In this document: positions 46,034 to 54,130 of the stretch, piece after piece
How positions within the stretch are numbered: the first letter of the stretch is position 1
Layout: every line of letters starts with the position of its first letter
Assembly (NCBI GenBank): GCA_023228995.1
Contig: JALOAD010000003.1
Span: 62,001 to 126,000, forward strand
Reading direction: 5' to 3'
Length of the DNA stretch: 64,000 bases
Source of the DNA: JALOAD01 sp023228995 [NCBI: Candidatus Muiribacterium halophilum]
GTDB lineage: Bacteria > Muiribacteriota > Muiribacteriia > Muiribacteriales
The notes under the pieces: model-generated
Seen by the model: the letters and a program-made list of their open reading frames with translations, nothing else
Databases searched by the model: none
Told to the model about the DNA's origin: nothing
Made by a program: the position numbers and the translations under genes

Positions 46034-47246
46034 AATTAAAATCTCCTATTGTATTATTAAATAAAAAAGCAGACCATAACATAAATAAACTTGATGCAGC
46101 ATGGTCTTCAAGATATATTGCAAAAAAATTAATAAAAATGTATGAAGTTATAAAAAATAATCTAAAATTAAAAAATTCATTTTTTTTATTATTAAAAGAA
46201 TATTTATACATTGTATAAAAAACATAGAATAATAAAATTAAACCTAATATCCCATGTCTTGCTATCGTTAAAAAATAATAACTATGTGGATTATTTTTCC
46301 AATACATCATCCTCGGATAAAGTTTTTTCATATTAAATACAAACTCATCAGAAAAATCTCCCTGTCCAACTCCTACAATTTTATTATCTTTCCATATTTC
46401 ATAGCAGACTTCCCAAAATACAAATCTTAATCCAAGAGATGTATATTTCTTATTACTCTGATATAATTTAATATCATTAATTCCTGCATCAACTCTTTTA
46501 TTAAAGTAAATTGAATACTCATATAATACAAAAAAGCTTATAATTACTAAAATAATTGAAATTAAAATTTTTTTAAAAGTAAATAATTTAAAATATTCAA
46601 AGCAAACAAAAAATAAACCTATAAAAAAAACTCCCATACCTGCTCTACCTTTTGTTAAAACCATATTGATAATCATAATAAAAATCAATGGTATATAAAT
46701 AAAATTCATTTTTGATTTATAATTGTTAATAAATCTCTTTAAAATAATAAAAAAACCAATTGCTATAAATATGTTATGGTTAACATGATGATGAAGTGGA
46801 GTAAAATGACTTTTTTCATAAGTCATTTTTTCAGGCAAATTTATATTAAAATACAGCAAAAAAGATAAAAAAAGAATAACACAAATCGCCATTATATAGC
46901 CTGTTAAATATTTGTTTTTATGTTTATTTTTTAAATAATAAATAAGAATAGGTATAAGCAAAAATCTTCGCTGTTTTCTCAATATATAAAAAGCCATTGA
47001 AAGATTTTTACTCCATATAATCCCTATTAAAAATAAAGAAAAAAATAAAAGCAAAGCTATACATACTTTATTATTTAAAATTTTATTAAATTTTTCTTTA
47101 TAATTACCAGAAATTAAATAAATTAAAAATATTAATGTAGTTATAATATTTGTAGCTACAACCGACAGAGGTTGTATAAAAAATAAAGATATAACCAAAT
47201 ATTCAGCTGTAAAATTAAGCTTTTTAAATAATACATTTAATGTCAT
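46017..47246 (-). CDS. O-antigen ligase/polymerase (WaaL-like)
   Basis: A 409-residue membrane protein with about 10-12 spans and the Wzy_C/WaaL pattern: LTKGRAGMGVFFIG, GVGQGDFSDEF and a large periplasmic loop ending NPHSYYFLTIARHGILG. It would join O-antigen to lipid A-core, or polymerise repeat units, on the periplasmic side. The position inside LPS core genes favours ligase. Confidence 0.82.
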   Translation of the reverse strand: MTLNVLFKKLNFTAEYLVISLFFIQPLSVVATNIITTLIFLIYLISGNYKEKFNKILNNKVCIALLLFFSLFLIGIIWSKNLSMAFYILRKQRRFLLIPILIYYLKNKHKNKYLTGYIMAICVILFLSFLLYFNINLPEKMTYEKSHFTPLHHHVNHNIFIAIGFFIILKRFINNYKSKMNFIYIPLIFIMIINMVLTKGRAGMGVFFIGLFFVCFEYFKLFTFKKILISIILVIISFFVLYEYSIYFNKRVDAGINDIKLYQSNKKYTSLGLRFVFWEVCYEIWKDNKIVGVGQGDFSDEFVFNMKKLYPRMMYWKNNPHSYYFLTIARHGILGLILLFYVFYTMYKYSFNNKKNEFFNFRLFFITSYIFINFFAIYLEDHAASSLFMLWSAFLFNNTIGDFNYEKLG

Positions 47247-47361
47247 ATATAATTATTCCTTGTTAAATCATTATTTTATAATTAATTTACATATTTTTTT
47301 AGATTGTCAATATTTCAATTATATCTATAATAAAATCAATGTTGTTTTTCTAACATCAAAT

Positions 47362-48417
47362 TTACATTAAAAGTGATTCTTTATATATTTCAATATATTT
47401 ATCAGAGCAATTTTTAATATCAAATCTATACAAGGTTTTAATCCCATTAGAAATAAATTTATCTTTTAATTTTTTTTCTTTATACAATCTTAATACACTT
47501 TTGTAAATTTCTTCAGAATTCTTAGATTCAATTAAAATCCCATTTTTATCATTTTCAATTATTTCTGGTATACCTCCTACATTTGTTGCAATAACTGGAA
47601 TTTCAAGTTGCATCGCATCTAAAATAGCAGAACCCAATCCTTCATTTAAAGATGGATACAAAAAAACATCTAAAGCTTTTATGTAATTTTGAACATCCTC
47701 GACAAAACCTATAAAAATAATATTACTTAATCCAAAACTTAGTTCCTTTAAAATTTTTTCATCTTTACCTGAACCTATAAAAAGAAAATGAATATTTGGA
47801 TATGTCTTTTCCATTTTTTTTGCACATTCTATAATATACTTTTGCCCTTTATGTTTATTTACTAAAGCACCTACATTTCCAACAATAAATTTCCCTAAAA
47901 AAGTATGTCTAATTTTATTAATTTTCTCATAATCAACTTTCATATCTGCTGGAGAATCTGGAATTATTTTTATTTTTATTTTATCTGAAGTTCTTTTAAG
48001 AACATTTTTTACTTCTTTAGAAATTGCTATAACAAAATTTGCTTTTTCATGTGATTTTATAGAAACAAAATTATCATTGAGTTTTGTATCCACTCTTCTT
48101 GTTATTATATAAGGTATATTGAATAATAAATTAGTAAAAAAAGATATGTGGGCAGCCTTTGCTTCATGAGCATGTATAATTTTTTCATTTTTTAATCTAA
48201 GTACATTAAGCATAAAAGGTTTTCTAATCTCTATTATTTCAAGATTATTTACGTTAGAAGCAATTTTTTTTAAAGGAGAGCCATTTCTAATTATTAACTT
48301 CTGATTAAATTTTTTTGAAAGTTCTTTTATAAGAATATAAGTCTGCCTTTCTCCGCCTCTAAATCCTTTGGATAAATTTATATGACATATAGTTAAATTT
48401 AAATTGTTTTTTTGCAT
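47362..48417 (-). CDS. GT4 glycosyltransferase
   Basis: A 351-residue GT-B glycosyltransferase. The N-terminal domain has KGFRGGERQTYILIKEL (17-33), HAHEAKAAH; the C-terminal one has VGNVGALVNKHKGQKY, the donor-site LYPSLNEGLGSAILDAM with the E-x7-D/E type pair and NVGGIPEII. It probably acts in LPS core or O-unit assembly. Its start overlaps a remnant reading frame that follows the GT2 gene. Confidence 0.88.
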   Translation of the reverse strand: MQKNNLNLTICHINLSKGFRGGERQTYILIKELSKKFNQKLIIRNGSPLKKIASNVNNLEIIEIRKPFMLNVLRLKNEKIIHAHEAKAAHISFFTNLLFNIPYIITRRVDTKLNDNFVSIKSHEKANFVIAISKEVKNVLKRTSDKIKIKIIPDSPADMKVDYEKINKIRHTFLGKFIVGNVGALVNKHKGQKYIIECAKKMEKTYPNIHFLFIGSGKDEKILKELSFGLSNIIFIGFVEDVQNYIKALDVFLYPSLNEGLGSAILDAMQLEIPVIATNVGGIPEIIENDKNGILIESKNSEEIYKSVLRLYKEKKLKDKFISNGIKTLYRFDIKNCSDKYIEIYKESLLM

Positions 48418-48536
48418 AATTTTAAATATTTATAAAACACTCCATTAAGTTTAGAAACAGATATAGTCAAATATCTAAACCCTTTAAAAACAATTAGCAT
48501 TTCAAATTTTTTTGCTAAATTGATATGTAAAATCAT
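48399..48536 (-). pseudogene. Remnant of a second WaaE-like glycosyltransferase
   Basis: A 45-codon frame starting at the stop of the GT2 gene (TAATG). Its residues FKGFRYLTISVSKLNGVFYK resemble the neighbour's C-terminus (DGWRGILIAVSDFNGVFYKY) when aligned. It reads as the 3' end of a tandem duplicate that lost its catalytic part. Confidence 0.5.
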
Positions 48537-49276
48537 TATTCAGACTTCGCATATTTTACTATATATTTATAAAACACGCCATTAAAATCCGAAACAGCAA
48601 TAAGAATTCCTCTCCAGCCATCCAAAAATCCTAATTTTAGAATATATGTTTTAAAAAATGCGAAATAACTTCTAAAAACAATACTAAAAATAGAAAGTTT
48701 TTTCAATCCATCTCTTTCTAATACACTATATCTTTTTATTTTTTTAAGAAAGTCAGTTACTTCATCAACTGCATAATGTTTAATAAAACCATTAAGCTTT
48801 TTTACTTCCATATTATTTAATTTAATACTTTCATGAACCATTACATTTTTGAATCCTGTCTTTTTTCTGTTATATAATCTAAATACTTTATCTTTATTCC
48901 AACCACTAAATTTAACCGCTTTTCCTTTTAAATAATTTTTTCTATAAAAAAAACCAACTAAATTAATATTTTTTTCATCTAATTTTTTAATTGATTCAAT
49001 CAAACTTAAATCAATAGTTTCATCACTATCAAGATTAAATATCCAGTCATTTATAGCAAAACTACAAGCAAGATTTTTTAATGGACCAAATCCAATAAAC
49101 TCATTTTTGAAAATCTTTACATTTTCAAATTTTTCAGCAATTTCAAGTGTATTATCAGAAGAACCATTGTCTAAAATAATTACTTCTCCGAATTCATTAA
49201 CTGATTCAAGACATTCTTTTATGTACTTTTCGCTATTTTTGGTTAATACGGTAACTGATATTTTATTTAAATTCAT
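48536..49276 (-). CDS. GT2 glycosyltransferase (WaaE/KdtX-like)
   Basis: A 246-residue GT2 enzyme. VTVLTKNSEKYIKECLESV, VIILDNGSSDNT, FNLDSDETID (metal site) and WNKDKVFRLYNRKKTGF are typical of the WaaE/KdtX family, which adds glucose to inner-core heptose or Kdo in LPS. It is divergent from the plus-strand GT2 gene at 49334, with 57 bp between them. AAGGAAAA serves as its ribosome site. Confidence 0.87.
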   Translation of the reverse strand: MNLNKISVTVLTKNSEKYIKECLESVNEFGEVIILDNGSSDNTLEIAEKFENVKIFKNEFIGFGPLKNLACSFAINDWIFNLDSDETIDLSLIESIKKLDEKNINLVGFFYRKNYLKGKAVKFSGWNKDKVFRLYNRKKTGFKNVMVHESIKLNNMEVKKLNGFIKHYAVDEVTDFLKKIKRYSVLERDGLKKLSIFSIVFRSYFAFFKTYILKLGFLDGWRGILIAVSDFNGVFYKYIVKYAKSE

Positions 49277-49298
49277 TAAAATTTTCCTTTTATTTAGC

Positions 49299-49326
49299 TT
49301 GTAAAATTCTATAAAAAATATATAAT
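49299..49326 (+). promoter_or_regulatory. Promoter giving a probable leaderless mRNA
   Basis: TTGTAA (49299-49304), 16-nt spacer, then a perfect TATAAT (49321-49326), only 7 nt before the ATG of the GT2 gene. No Shine-Dalgarno precedes that ATG, so transcription would begin at or next to the start codon. Confidence 0.5.
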
Positions 49327-49333
49327 AAAGTCA

Positions 49334-50329
49334 ATGAGATTAAAAAGTATATCAATAATTATACCAAATTATAATGGAACTGATTTATTAAAAAAAAATC
49401 TACCTTTTGTTTATGAAGCTTTGAATACTTCAAATGTAAAAGATTTTGAAATCATTATATCAGATGATAATTCAACAGATGATTCAATATTTTTCATAAA
49501 AGAAAATTATAAAGATATTATTTTATTAGAAAGCAAAGAAAATCTTGGTTTTTCTGGTAATATCAATAAAGGAATTAGAGCGGCAAGTAAAGAACTTGTT
49601 TTTCTATTAAATTCAGATGTTGAACTAACTCCAAATTATTTTGAACCTTTATTAAATTACTTTGACCACAAAGATACTTTTGGTGTTATGGGAAAAATAG
49701 TATCAATTGATAACAAAAAACTTCAGGATTATGCAAAATATCCAAAAATTAAATATTGTAAAATTAAATCTACAAGAAATTACCGTTTTGAAAATGAATC
49801 TGAAAATGAATCTTATTATACATTTTTTTTGTCTGGTGCAAATGCACTTATTGATAGAAAAAAACTTATTGAATTAGACTGTTTTAATGAATTATTCTCA
49901 CCATTCTATTATGAAGATGTTGAGTTGTCATTTAAAGCCTGGAGATTAGGATATAAATGTTATTTTGAAAAAAAATCTATTTGTAAACATCCATATTCTG
50001 TAACTATACAAAAAACTGCAAAAAAGAAAAAAATCAAATTTATCACCCGAAAAAACAGAATAATTTTACATTATCTTCATTTAAATGGAATTTCCCTTGC
50101 TTTTTATTTTATTTCCCTTTTAATTTTTTCTATTTTTAAGTTGCTTGTTCTTGATTTTATGGAAATTAATGCAATTTTTATATTTTTAAAAAATTTTAAA
50201 GAGATTTATAATTCTAAAAAAAATCTCTCTAACCTTATGAAAATGAAAAATTCTAAATTTACATTATATGACATAAAAAACTTTATTTTGAATTCTCTTG
50301 ATAATCGAAATATCGAAATTTTTAAATAA
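49334..50329 (+). CDS. GT2 glycosyltransferase with C-terminal membrane span
   Basis: A 331-residue rhamnosyltransferase-like GT2: ISIIIPNYNGTDLL, IIISDDNSTDDS, FLLNSDVELTPNYF (metal site) and FYYEDVELSFKAW (catalytic ED pair). A hydrophobic span near 255-275 (FYFISLLIFSIFKLLVL) anchors it. It could use dTDP-rhamnose made by the neighbouring genes. It starts without a Shine-Dalgarno close to a TATAAT box. Confidence 0.87.
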   Translation: MRLKSISIIIPNYNGTDLLKKNLPFVYEALNTSNVKDFEIIISDDNSTDDSIFFIKENYKDIILLESKENLGFSGNINKGIRAASKELVFLLNSDVELTPNYFEPLLNYFDHKDTFGVMGKIVSIDNKKLQDYAKYPKIKYCKIKSTRNYRFENESENESYYTFFLSGANALIDRKKLIELDCFNELFSPFYYEDVELSFKAWRLGYKCYFEKKSICKHPYSVTIQKTAKKKKIKFITRKNRIILHYLHLNGISLAFYFISLLIFSIFKLLVLDFMEINAIFIFLKNFKEIYNSKKNLSNLMKMKNSKFTLYDIKNFILNSLDNRNIEIFK

Positions 50330-50346
50330 TTTTAAAATTAAACCTT

Positions 50347-51177
50347 TCACTCCCATCTTCTATGTCCCCAAAACCACTGATGTGGATGTTTTTTTATTAT
50401 TTCTTCTGATATTTTGTTTAAATCTGTTGTTATTTTTTCAACATTCTCAGTATTGTAATTATATTCACTTGAATATTCAAGTTTAAATTTAAAAAAACCA
50501 GTTCTTACACAGGTCATAAAAATTATTGGAGATTTATATTTTATATGAAGTTTTGCGGCAAGAGGAGATGTTTTAGCTCCAAATCCCATAAATGGAACTG
50601 TTATTCCGCTGGTAAATGCTTTCTGATCTCCAACTATTGTTAAAATATTTCCATTTTTCAATTCTTTTACTCCTTCTTTAAGTGCTGATTTTCTACCAAT
50701 TATTTTCATACCATTCTTTTCTCTAAATGAGTTTAAAAGTTGGTCAAATTCTTTATTTTTTTGATTTTTTTGTACTACTGCAATTGGATATCCAAGTAAA
50801 GCTGTCATTGAACCTGTGAATTCCCAGTTACCATGATGCAAAGTAAATAGGATAACTCCTTTTTCTTTTTTATAGGCTTTATCTAGGTTTTCTTTTCCAA
50901 TCACTTCTATTCTATGTTTGAATTTTGCAAAGTCTGGTTGTTTGAATATTTCAAAAAAAGTTTTTCCGTTTTCATAAAAATTCTTTTTTATAAATTCAAA
51001 ATAAAATTTTTCATCTTTATTTGGATATATCATTTTTAAATTGTTATAAGCTATGTTTTTTCTTCTTTTCCAGAATATAAATGCAAGTCTTGAAATAATA
51101 AATGCATAAAAATATAGTATAAATACAGGGGTTTTTCTTATTAGAAAACTTAAAAGTTTGTAGAATATATGTTTCAT
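50347..51177 (-). CDS. Lipid A biosynthesis acyltransferase (LpxL/HtrB family)
   Basis: A 276-residue membrane-associated acyltransferase. An N-terminal hydrophobic segment (17-36) is followed by TLHHGNWEF (112-120), giving H114 and E119 in an H-x4-E arrangement (H-x4-D in Escherichia coli), and later IVGDQKAFTSGITVPFMG. It adds a secondary acyl chain to lipid A. The ATG has no ribosome site but lies 8 nt from a promoter -10 box. Confidence 0.9.
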   Translation of the reverse strand: MKHIFYKLLSFLIRKTPVFILYFYAFIISRLAFIFWKRRKNIAYNNLKMIYPNKDEKFYFEFIKKNFYENGKTFFEIFKQPDFAKFKHRIEVIGKENLDKAYKKEKGVILFTLHHGNWEFTGSMTALLGYPIAVVQKNQKNKEFDQLLNSFREKNGMKIIGRKSALKEGVKELKNGNILTIVGDQKAFTSGITVPFMGFGAKTSPLAAKLHIKYKSPIIFMTCVRTGFFKFKLEYSSEYNYNTENVEKITTDLNKISEEIIKKHPHQWFWGHRRWE

Positions 51178-51185
51178 ATTTGATT

Positions 51186-51214
51186 ATTATAAAATACAAT
51201 TATTTTTTTGTCTA
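51186..51214 (-). promoter_or_regulatory. Promoter for lpxL-like gene, probably leaderless
   Basis: On the minus strand TAGACA (51214-51209), 17-nt spacer, perfect TATAAT (51191-51186). Only 8 nt remain before the ATG at 51177, which has no Shine-Dalgarno. Confidence 0.55.
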
Positions 51215-51245
51215 ATTGATATTGAAAAAGGTTAAATAGTTAGAG

Positions 51246-51372
51246 AGTTTAAGGGGTTATGGGTTGAAAATAATTTGGAATGCCAAAATGTTCTGTGAAC
51301 ATTTTTGAATTTTCAATGTCGAATTTTCAATGTCGATGTCGAGTTACAATAAAAAACACTGAAGCTGTGACA
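51246..51372 (+). repeat. Direct repeat, left (filled) copy
   Basis: Starts GTTTAAGGGGTTATGGGTTG and ends AACACTGAAGCTGTGACAG. Compared with the right copy it has a 30-nt insertion (51277-51306) and a duplicated AATTTTCAATGTCG. Confidence 0.75.
51277..51306. mobile_element. 30-nt hairpin insert
   Basis: Contains the AAAATGTTC/GAACATTTT hairpin with loop TGT (51284-51304). It splits ATTTG from AATTTTC, which are adjacent in the right copy of the direct repeat. TTTG occurs at both edges, so a short target duplication is possible. Confidence 0.5.
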
Positions 51373-51576
51373 GATAAAGCGTGACATGTCACTTTGTGAC
51401 ATTAGTGACAAAAATAAAATAAATTTTAAAAATTTTAAACTTTAATATTTTATTGCAATACATAAAACTATATTACTATCAATTTACTTAAAATCCTAAG
51501 CTCTTTTAAAATCATTATTATTACTTTTTTTCGTCTGTTTCTTTTTTTTAGACTTTTAAAATTAAAAATTTTTCCT

Positions 51577-51730
51577 AAAAAAAAGAATAAATATTATTTT
51601 ATATGTTATAAATTCATTTATATAAATATAAAATAATTTATTCGTAATTTATGGTGTTATTAACCATAAATTTTAATTTTATTTAATCTCGCTTTGCTTT
51701 ATCCGTGTAAATCCGTGTTATCCGTGGTAA
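51577..51730 (+). repeat. Dispersed ~150-bp repeat, copy 3
   Basis: Diverged start (AAAAGAATAAATATTATTTT), conserved TATAAATTCATTTATAT part and end TTATCCGTGTAAATCCGTG plus TTATCCGTGGTAA. Confidence 0.65.
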
Positions 51731-51744
51731 ATTCGCTTTTTTAT

Positions 51745-51820
51745 GGATTCCCGCATTCACGAGAATGACAAAAATCAAAACAAGAGCAAGATTCCGGCTC
51801 AGAATCATACCGGGATGACA
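51745..51820 (+). repeat. Two intergenic palindromes in tandem
   Basis: GGATTCCC...GAGAATGACA at 51745-51770 and an ATCCCGG-type copy at 51791-51820 whose first arm reads ATTCCGG. The order is the same as at 22118-22193. Confidence 0.7.
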
Positions 51821-51840
51821 GAAATAAAAAAAGTTATAGT

Positions 51841-51915
51841 GTTTAAGGGGTTATGGGTTGAAATTATTTGAATTTTCAATGTCGATTAAAATAAAGAACA
51901 CTGAAGCTGTGACAG
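51841..51915 (+). repeat. Direct repeat, right (empty) copy
   Basis: Matches 51246-51372 but lacks the hairpin insert and has one AATTTTCAATGTCG instead of two. Confidence 0.75.
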
Positions 51916-51943
51916 GTTGTTAATTCTAAATTTATTTATTAAA

Positions 51944-54130
51944 TTAATTTATGCTAACCGCATCTCCTCTTTCACTTTCGAGTTTTACATAATATAATGT
52001 ATTTATTTGGAGATTATTTTTATTTGATATTTTTTTACCATATATATCATAAAACAAATTGATTTTATGTTTTTCTAGTATTTCATAATGTATTTTTTCC
52101 ATTGTATAAAACATTACAAAATTATCAAAATAATAAAAAATCATATTTTTTTCATTTACATAATATCTAAATAGATTATCTTTAAGCGTTTCTAAAAAGT
52201 ATTTTAAAGCATAATAGCTTTTATATGGTTTAAATCCATTAATATCATCTACAAGTCCATATCCTTTAGCACAAAGTCGCCACCACCATAATCGTTCTGT
52301 CATTCCTGAACATATAGCAATAAGATATGTTCTTATCATAAACTGCGAATATTGTTCTTCATCAACATGTATTGGGTTTTCTGTAATTCCTGGTGCTATA
52401 AACGGACAACCTATTGGTGAGTATATTTCCTTTCCTTTTAATGGCCAATTTATTTCAGTTATATAAAACTTAGTTTCTTTATTTAAAACAGATTCGCCTA
52501 TTGCTTTTCCTAAAATACATTTTTCAATAAGTGAGAATTTACCTTGAAAATTTTCTGGTGCTCCTCTTCTATCTACATATAAATGACATGAATTTGCAGA
52601 AACATCAAAGTTTTTCTTTATTATATCTAAGCATTTTACTGAAAAATGAAATTCAAAATCATTTACTGCTGGAAATAAAAATTTAACTTCATTATATCTT
52701 TCAAAAAGTTCTTTAAAAGGTAATATTAATTTTTTATATTCATTTAAATTCCAAATTCCCCATTTAACTCGATTAACTGCATGCAATACTTCACAAAATT
52801 TAATATAAGCAAATACTCTTTGGAGTATAAATCCTGAGAATTTAATAAAAGTTTGAGGATAAATTACACTATCTCTACTTTGAATTAAACCTATTGATAC
52901 TTCATAGTTTTTTTCATAAAGAATTTTTATTATTTCACAGCATTTTTCCCAATTTTTTTTATCTTTATGAGAATATATTCTTATAAATACACATTTTATT
53001 GGAATTTCATATAAGAGTTTTAATCTTTCTTCGATTTTTTCATCTATTTCTATTGTTATTCCTATTTTATTTCTTATATCAACTGATTGTTTGTATATAT
53101 CTGATTTTAATTTTTTATAATTTTGGTAAATTTTTAATCCATATTTAACATTTGACCATAATATTTTAAAAAGATCTATTTTACTTCGATACTTTTTTCT
53201 GTGTTTTGATGATAGCATTACTGCTGGTTGTCCTGATTTATTATCCCATAACCACATGTTTTTATAATGTGGTCTTATATTAAGATCTTCTTCTATTATA
53301 TTTTTGCTTTTTAGATATTTAAAAGGATGTCTATATTTTCTTGATTCATTATGAAATGTTATTTTAAATCGATATTTTTTTTCATATTTGGCAAATTTTT
53401 TAGGAATTGGATTGTTTTCAAAATAAATATATAGAAATATTCTTAAAAAATCAGATGGAATTTCAAGTTTTGCTATATCATAAGCTTTTTCTTTTAAAGA
53501 AAGTTGTTTTTTTATTTTACCTCGATTTAAATCAATGAATTTTACATCTTTCCATTCTTTATCACCCTTTCTTCTTATCATAATATTCTGATAACCAGAA
53601 TCATTATGTATAAATCCAGCTTTATGCATTTTAGAGAATTCAACTGCAACAGGTTCGAGTAGATTGAGAAATTTTTCACAATCTTTTTCATTTCTTAAAA
53701 TATTTATCATTTCTCTTTTAAATGAAGATATATTTTCTTCAAACACATCTATATAATAACTTTCTTGAAGAATATTTCCTTCCCATTTTTCAATATAAGC
53801 AACTGGATTAGGAACTCCTACTGAATTTTCTTTTAAAAAACTCGCAGCCTCAAATGATTTTTTAGCTTTAGAACCAGTTTTTTTATATAAAATGCTTCTA
53901 AAAAAACTGAATTTCGGAAATTGTTTTACACATAATATAATTTTTTCATTATTAACAATTACAGGTAATTTAAATATTTGATTTCTTACTTTATAGATAA
54001 TTTCAGATTTATTTGAATAATCTGATATATTATTTAAAATTTTAATTATTTCAGGTTTATTAAATTCACTTAAAATCTCACCTGTATATTTATTTGACTC
54101 AAACAAAACTCTTGAAAAGCTTTTATTCAT
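51944..54130 (-). CDS. LPS-kinase-like domain joined to a glycosidase-like region
   Basis: A 728-residue protein. Residues 60-260 look like a WaaP/InaA-type kinase: K69 in CVKQF, GFIHNDSGYQNIMI (172-185; D177, N182) and FIDLNRG (198-204) in place of DFG. Residues ~350-700 look like a TIM-barrel glycoside hydrolase, with repeated strand-helix units, VDRRGAP, FYITEINWP (E as possible nucleophile) and GMTERLWWWR. It has no signal peptide. It may phosphorylate LPS core heptose, while the second part may be a catalytically silent binder. It ends RGDAVSIN in a sequence resembling the MFS gene's repeat-derived tail. Both domain calls are by eye. Confidence 0.6.
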   Translation of the reverse strand: MNKSFSRVLFESNKYTGEILSEFNKPEIIKILNNISDYSNKSEIIYKVRNQIFKLPVIVNNEKIILCVKQFPKFSFFRSILYKKTGSKAKKSFEAASFLKENSVGVPNPVAYIEKWEGNILQESYYIDVFEENISSFKREMINILRNEKDCEKFLNLLEPVAVEFSKMHKAGFIHNDSGYQNIMIRRKGDKEWKDVKFIDLNRGKIKKQLSLKEKAYDIAKLEIPSDFLRIFLYIYFENNPIPKKFAKYEKKYRFKITFHNESRKYRHPFKYLKSKNIIEEDLNIRPHYKNMWLWDNKSGQPAVMLSSKHRKKYRSKIDLFKILWSNVKYGLKIYQNYKKLKSDIYKQSVDIRNKIGITIEIDEKIEERLKLLYEIPIKCVFIRIYSHKDKKNWEKCCEIIKILYEKNYEVSIGLIQSRDSVIYPQTFIKFSGFILQRVFAYIKFCEVLHAVNRVKWGIWNLNEYKKLILPFKELFERYNEVKFLFPAVNDFEFHFSVKCLDIIKKNFDVSANSCHLYVDRRGAPENFQGKFSLIEKCILGKAIGESVLNKETKFYITEINWPLKGKEIYSPIGCPFIAPGITENPIHVDEEQYSQFMIRTYLIAICSGMTERLWWWRLCAKGYGLVDDINGFKPYKSYYALKYFLETLKDNLFRYYVNEKNMIFYYFDNFVMFYTMEKIHYEILEKHKINLFYDIYGKKISNKNNLQINTLYYVKLESERGDAVSIN

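Larger units (their letters stand above)
51215..51943. other. Repeat-filled gap between the lpxL-like gene and the kinase-like fusion gene
   Basis: Holds a direct repeat (51246-51372 and 51841-51915), one hairpin insert, a ~150-bp dispersed-repeat copy and two palindromes. No gene is visible. Confidence 0.7.

Noticed and set aside
47306-47350. Plus-strand promoter-like TTGTCA...TATAAT followed by an ATG
   Set aside because: The ATG opens only four codons before a stop; it resembles the region at 49299 but no gene follows.
51178-51943. Complete insertion sequence bounded by the direct repeats
   Set aside because: No transposase frame lies between the repeats.
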